Of a DNA stretch of 64,000 nucleotides, positions 60,474 through 64,000 are shown piece after piece. This DNA is from Burkholderiales bacterium. Lineage in GTDB: Bacteria > Pseudomonadota > Gammaproteobacteria > Burkholderiales > Burkholderiaceae_C. The notes below the pieces were generated by a model, which worked only from the letters and a program-made list of their open reading frames with translations, was not told the DNA's origin and ran no database searches. How positions within the stretch are numbered: the stretch's first letter is position 1; each line of letters starts with the position of its first letter. The DNA is taken from the NCBI GenBank assembly GCA_016191525.1, contig JACPOK010000016.1, positions 310,001 through 374,000 on the forward strand, written 5' to 3'. A program made the translations under genes and the position numbers.

Positions 60474-61646
60474 TTATTTCGTAGCAGCCGACGCACGGCT
60501 GGCGGGCGTTGCGGGCACTTTTGCCTCTGAATCCGAGACGCGGACCAGGTCCCCGTCGTTCAGGAAGCCCGCGCCCGCGGCGACGATGCGGGCATCAGCC
60601 GCGAGGCCGCTGGTCACTTCCACGCGGCCGGCGTCGAAGCGCCCGGTCTGGATCTTCAGCTGGCTTACCCGGTTGTCCGGGTTCACGCGGTACACATAGC
60701 TGAAGCCGTCGCGCACCACCAGCGCGGGCTGGGGAATCGTCAGCGCCGGGGTGGCGCCCAGGTCGAACTCGCCGCGCGCGAACATGCCGGCGCGGGCACT
60801 GCCGCTGGCCGCGCCGGGCAGCGAAGCCAGATCCACGTAGACCAGCGCGGCGCGCGTTTGCGGGTCCACCGTGGGGCCGATGGTGCGCACCCGGCCCGCG
60901 AGGCGCGCGCCGCTGGCGGCGGTGACCATCGCCGTGGTGCCCGGCGTCAGCCGGCCCAGTTCGGTGGAGGTGACCTCGGCGCGCCATTCCAGGCGCCCCT
61001 GGCGGATCAGGCGGAACAGTTCGGCCCCGTTGGCCACCACGGCGCCGACGGTGGCGGCGCGGGCGGAGATGATGCCGCTGTCCGGCGCCAGCACGGCCGT
61101 CTGGTTCAGCCGCACTTCCTGCGCACGGAATTGCGCGCGCGCCGCCTCCACCCGGGCCTTCGCGGTCTTTTCCGCGGTGAGGTACTGGTTGATCTGCGAT
61201 GCGCTCAGCGCGCCGGTGGCCTGCAGGCTGCGGGCCCGCTCGGCATCGGCCGCGGCATTGGCGGCATTGGCCTCCGCCTCGCCCAGGCTGGCTCGCGCCT
61301 GCGCCACTTCGGCGCGCAGCGTGTCCGACGAGAAGGTGGCCAGCACCTGCCCTTTGGCCACGCGGTCGCCGACGTTGACGCGTACTTCGGTCAGCCGCAG
61401 GCCGCCGGCCTCGGTGCCGACGCTGGCTTCCTGCCAGGCCGCGATGTTGCCGTTGGCGGCCAGCTTGATGGGCAGGCTGGCGCGCTGCGGCAGCACGGTG
61501 CTGACGGTGAGCGCGGGCTTCACGGCGGCCTTCTTGTCGTCCGCGGCGCGCGAGGCCGAGGCCCACAGGGCCAGGCCCGCCGCGGCGGCGATGCACAGGG
61601 CCGCGGCTGCGGCGGCGGGGTTGAGCCGGGTCTTCATGTCGTTCAT
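60474..61646 (-). CDS. RND efflux periplasmic adaptor (membrane fusion protein)
   Basis: 390 residues: an N-terminal signal/anchor (LCIAAAAGLALWASASRAA), lipoyl half (VSVGTEAGGLRL, VNVGDRVAKGQVLATF), a coiled-coil hairpin (~110-175, ARASLGEAEANAANAAADAE), second lipoyl half (VLAPDSGIISARAATVG) and beta-barrel. Links the permease to the outer-membrane channel. 12 bases before the permease start. Confidence 0.94.
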   Translation of the reverse strand: MNDMKTRLNPAAAAAALCIAAAAGLALWASASRAADDKKAAVKPALTVSTVLPQRASLPIKLAANGNIAAWQEASVGTEAGGLRLTEVRVNVGDRVAKGQVLATFSSDTLRAEVAQARASLGEAEANAANAAADAERARSLQATGALSASQINQYLTAEKTAKARVEAARAQFRAQEVRLNQTAVLAPDSGIISARAATVGAVVANGAELFRLIRQGRLEWRAEVTSTELGRLTPGTTAMVTAASGARLAGRVRTIGPTVDPQTRAALVYVDLASLPGAASGSARAGMFARGEFDLGATPALTIPQPALVVRDGFSYVYRVNPDNRVSQLKIQTGRFDAGRVEVTSGLAADARIVAAGAGFLNDGDLVRVSDSEAKVPATPASRASAATK

Positions 61647-61664
61647 GTTGTTGTTGTCCTAATC

Positions 61665-63101
61665 TCAGGGCCGGGTTGCCGCGGTGTCGGTGCCGGGACG
61701 CGCCCAGCCGCCGCCAACCGCGCGGTACAGGGCGATCCAGGCCGCGACGCGTTCGCGCTGCAGGTTCACCAGCGCGGTCTCGGCCGCCAGCGCGGTGCGG
61801 CGCGCGTCTTCCAGTTCCACCAGGCTGGCCAGGCCGCTCCTGTAGCGAGCCTCGGTGGCGGTGAAGGAGATGCGGTAGCCCTCGATCGCGTTGGCGGCGT
61901 CTTCGCTCCGGGCGCGCGCGCTGTCCAGGTTGACCAGGGCTTCCTCCACCTCACGCACCGCCTGGCGCACGCGGGCCTGGTACAGCGCCACCGCCTCGTC
62001 GTAGCGCGCCTCGCTGGCGCGCACGCCCGCGGCGGCCGCGCCGCCGTCAAGCAGCGGCACTGTCATGGCCAGCGGGCCGATCGACCAGGTCTTGACGCTG
62101 CCGCTCTCGCCGCCTGCGTAGTAGCGCCCTATGCCCACAGAGCCACTGAGCGTGAGGCGCGGAAAGCGCTGGGCCTGCGCAGTGCCGACATCGGCGCCGG
62201 CGGCGGCGACTTCACGCTCGGCGGTGTAGACGTCGGGCCGCTGGGCCAGCATCGGCGCCGGAATCTCCTGGACCGCGAAGGGCGCGGGGAGCGGCAGGCC
62301 CGCGCGGGCGGCGGCGAGCTTTTGCGCCAGCAGCGGCTCGGGCAGCGCGGTCATTGCCACCAGCGCCTTCAGGTCCACCGCGCACTGCGCGCGCTGCTGG
62401 GTGAGCCGCATGGCGCCTTCCGCGGCGCTGGCGCGGGCCAGTGCCGCCGTGGCCGGTGCCTGGAAACCGGCGTTGGCGCTAAGGCCTGCCAGGCGCGCCG
62501 TCTCGGCGCGCGAGCGGGCATCGGACTCGGCGACGTCCTGCAGCTTTTCGCAGGTGCGCCGGCTGTAGTACTGGTTGGCCACCTCCGCGGCGGCGATCAC
62601 GCGCGCGTCGTGCCAGCCCGCCTGGCTGCCTTCCAGCCGCGCCTGCACCGCGTCACGCGCGGCGCCCAGCCCGCCGAACACGTCGATCTCCCAGCGCGCC
62701 TGCAGGCCGGCCTGGACCAGCGTGACGGGTATCGGCACGGTGGGGTCGGTCACGCCGCGGCTGGCGGAACCGGTGCCGTCCAGGCGCGGCCCGAGCTGCG
62801 CGCCAGCGTTGACGCGTGCCAGGCGCGCCTGCTCTATGCGCGAACGGGCCTGGGCCACGGTGGGACTGGCCGTCTGCGCGGCTTCCACCAGCTCGACCAG
62901 CAGCGGGTCATCGAATTGCTGCCACCAGCGGCCCAGCTCCGGCAGCTGGCCGCCGTGCGGCAGCGGGGCGTACCACTGCGGCGGCACCGGGGCGGTGGCG
63001 GGCGCGGGTGACTGGACGGCGCATGCCGCCAGCCATGCCGGCAGGCTGATGGCGAGCCAGCCGCGCCATACGCGAAGGCCCATCGCATGATTGGTTTTCA
63101 T
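61665..63101 (-). CDS. RND efflux outer-membrane lipoprotein (NodT/TolC-like)
   Basis: 478 residues with a lipobox in LPAWLAACAVQS (acylated Cys near 27) and two OEP repeats (~residues 60-260 and ~265-460) with long coiled-coil helices. QAGLQARWEIDVFGG and RQAVREVEEALVNLDSARAR are family-typical. First gene of the efflux operon; 18 bases before the adaptor gene. No regulator is adjacent. Confidence 0.93.
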   Translation of the reverse strand: MKTNHAMGLRVWRGWLAISLPAWLAACAVQSPAPATAPVPPQWYAPLPHGGQLPELGRWWQQFDDPLLVELVEAAQTASPTVAQARSRIEQARLARVNAGAQLGPRLDGTGSASRGVTDPTVPIPVTLVQAGLQARWEIDVFGGLGAARDAVQARLEGSQAGWHDARVIAAAEVANQYYSRRTCEKLQDVAESDARSRAETARLAGLSANAGFQAPATAALARASAAEGAMRLTQQRAQCAVDLKALVAMTALPEPLLAQKLAAARAGLPLPAPFAVQEIPAPMLAQRPDVYTAEREVAAAGADVGTAQAQRFPRLTLSGSVGIGRYYAGGESGSVKTWSIGPLAMTVPLLDGGAAAAGVRASEARYDEAVALYQARVRQAVREVEEALVNLDSARARSEDAANAIEGYRISFTATEARYRSGLASLVELEDARRTALAAETALVNLQRERVAAWIALYRAVGGGWARPGTDTAATRP

Positions 63102-63222
63102 CGCTTTTCCAGGGTGTTCCGGTGGCGCTGTCGCAGCCCATGCGCGGGCGGTCCGTCCGGTGCGGGGAATTACAACATAGCGTGCAGCCGCCCTGTTCCC
63201 GTTTGTGACAGGAGGGTGGCGG

Positions 63223-64000
63223 CTATTTGAAGTCGTGCGCCATCTGCTCGGTCATGGGCACGTGTTCGCTGGTGCGCACGCATTCGCCGATGTAGCCGGT
63301 CAGCGCGGGCGCGGGCGGGATGCCTTCCGCGAGCAGGCGCTGGTTGGCAAAGACATAGTTGAGTTCGGCGAATGCCCCGTAGAGCATCAGCGCGCGCAGG
63401 ATCAGCAGGCGGTTGACACGGCCCAGCCGCTGCTGGAACAGCGGGACCAGCTCGCGCAGCTGGTCCACCGGGACCTGCTGGTAGCGCGAGGCCACCGGCG
63501 CCGTGCCGGCGGCGGCGGCGTAGGCGGTGTCGATCTCGCTGAAGCGGTTGGCGCCCATGCCGGCGGAGACGTGATACAGGTCATGCGCCAGCGCGGGCTT
63601 CAGGCAGAGGGAAACCAGCGCACTGGCGCACCAGTCAGCCGGGATGATGTCGATGCGTTCGTCCGGCGCGCAGGTGAAGCGCTCCAGCGCGAACGCCATG
63701 CGGAACACCCAGAAGATGCTGGGCGAGGGATCGCAGCCCAGCACGCTGTGCCCGACCACGATGGAAGGACGCGCCACGACCAGCGGCAGGCCGGGAAGCT
63801 CGCGCAACGCCAGCTCCACCGCCACCTTGGAGCGTGTGTAGGGCACGAGGTGCGCCTCGGCGGCCGCACCCGCCTCCCACGATTCATTCACCGGCGAGGC
63901 CATGCCCGGGCCACAGCACATCGCGGTGCCCACCTGCAGCCATCGCTGCAGCTTCGAGCGCGCCAGCACTGCCCGCGCCAGCGCCAGCGTGCCGTCGACA
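63223..64000 (-). CDS. NAD(P)-binding thioester-reductase/epimerase-like protein, 5' partial
   Basis: The reading frame runs off the right edge; 258 codons plus the stop are visible, the 3' part of a larger gene. The Tyr/Lys catalytic pair YTRSK and the pattern VARPSIVVGHSVLG and IIPADWCASALVSLC are those of the NAD_binding_4/thioester-reductase and fatty-acyl-CoA reductase group. The Rossmann GxxGxxG lies outside. Product is likely an aldehyde or alcohol from a thioester (inference). It faces the efflux operon promoter across 121 bases. Confidence 0.78.
   Translation of the reverse strand, partial: VDGTLALARAVLARSKLQRWLQVGTAMCCGPGMASPVNESWEAGAAAEAHLVPYTRSKVAVELALRELPGLPLVVARPSIVVGHSVLGCDPSPSIFWVFRMAFALERFTCAPDERIDIIPADWCASALVSLCLKPALAHDLYHVSAGMGANRFSEIDTAYAAAAGTAPVASRYQQVPVDQLRELVPLFQQRLGRVNRLLILRALMLYGAFAELNYVFANQRLLAEGIPPAPALTGYIGECVRTSEHVPMTEQMAHDFK

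Noticed and set aside
57054..60530. Plus-strand frame of 1158 codons opposite the RND permease
   Set aside because: Antisense of a recognisable permease, low-complexity Arg/His/Gln-rich translation, no start signal.
60858..63011. Plus-strand frame of 717 codons opposite the efflux adaptor and outer-membrane genes
   Set aside because: Crosses two real genes in antisense and has no domain-like pattern.

Overview
The window is a high-GC (roughly two-thirds G+C, estimated by eye), gene-dense stretch of a bacterial chromosome, most likely from the Burkholderiales and probably Comamonadaceae-like. The grounds are the recA-recX and sucC-sucD neighbourhood, a topoisomerase III with a SWIB tail beside a SET-domain gene, TctD/TctE-type regulators, a Bug-type solute receptor, TfpZ/PglL-type pilus genes, and short GCTATC-type hairpin repeats. 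I saw no rRNA, tRNA, CRISPR array, insertion sequence or prophage. Both window edges cut through genes (a LivF-type ATPase on the left, a reductase/epimerase-like protein on the right).

Layout. 1-5 kb: a branched-chain-amino-acid-type ABC transporter (livF-livH-livM), an aromatic-type aldehyde dehydrogenase and a Bug-family receptor, probably a carboxylate/aromatic uptake and oxidation unit. 5-11 kb: TRIC-type channel, Tat-type dipeptidase, PEBP protein, MFS exporter, a lipoprotein amidohydrolase and its divergent GntR regulator with a 15-bp inverted repeat between them. 11-19 kb: topB-SWIB and a divergent SET methyltransferase separated by a 33-bp alternating pyrimidine-purine tract, then birA, a SPOR protein, a GST and a two-component system. 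19.5-25 kb: MarR regulator, recA, recX, argC, sucCD and a TerC-type exporter.

25.4-40.6 kb is the most interesting part. A one-direction run encodes a CHASE2-sensor Ser/Thr kinase, a PP2C phosphatase, an FHA protein, a CHASE2-sensor class III nucleotide cyclase, a class-II-like cyclic-nucleotide phosphodiesterase and a GAF-domain PilB/GspE-type ATPase. It is followed by a type IV pilin with a textbook sigma-54 promoter and terminator, two PglL/Wzy-type O-oligosaccharyltransferase candidates and, past moaC, a TfpZ-type pilin accessory protein. Writer and eraser enzymes for both protein phosphorylation and cyclic nucleotides thus sit beside a pilus motor. The kinase tail and the FHA protein share a short Thr motif that looks like a phospho-docking site.

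40.6-47.5 kb: BepA-like protease, holin-like membrane protein, a second TerC exporter, small zinc-type proteins, YaeQ, purB and a second GST. 47.5-55.8 kb: a tightly overlapping seven-gene operon for fatty-acid/lipid modification (FAD oxidoreductase, DUF1365, cyclopropane-synthase-like methyltransferase, chalcone-isomerase-like, MFS, DUF3833, SDR), next to a glutathione peroxidase and a diiron acyl-ACP-desaturase-like protein; then rfaE2. 56.3-63.1 kb: an RND tripartite efflux operon (outer-membrane lipoprotein, adaptor, permease) overlapping a rhomboid/rhombosortase-like protein that appears to lack the catalytic serine.
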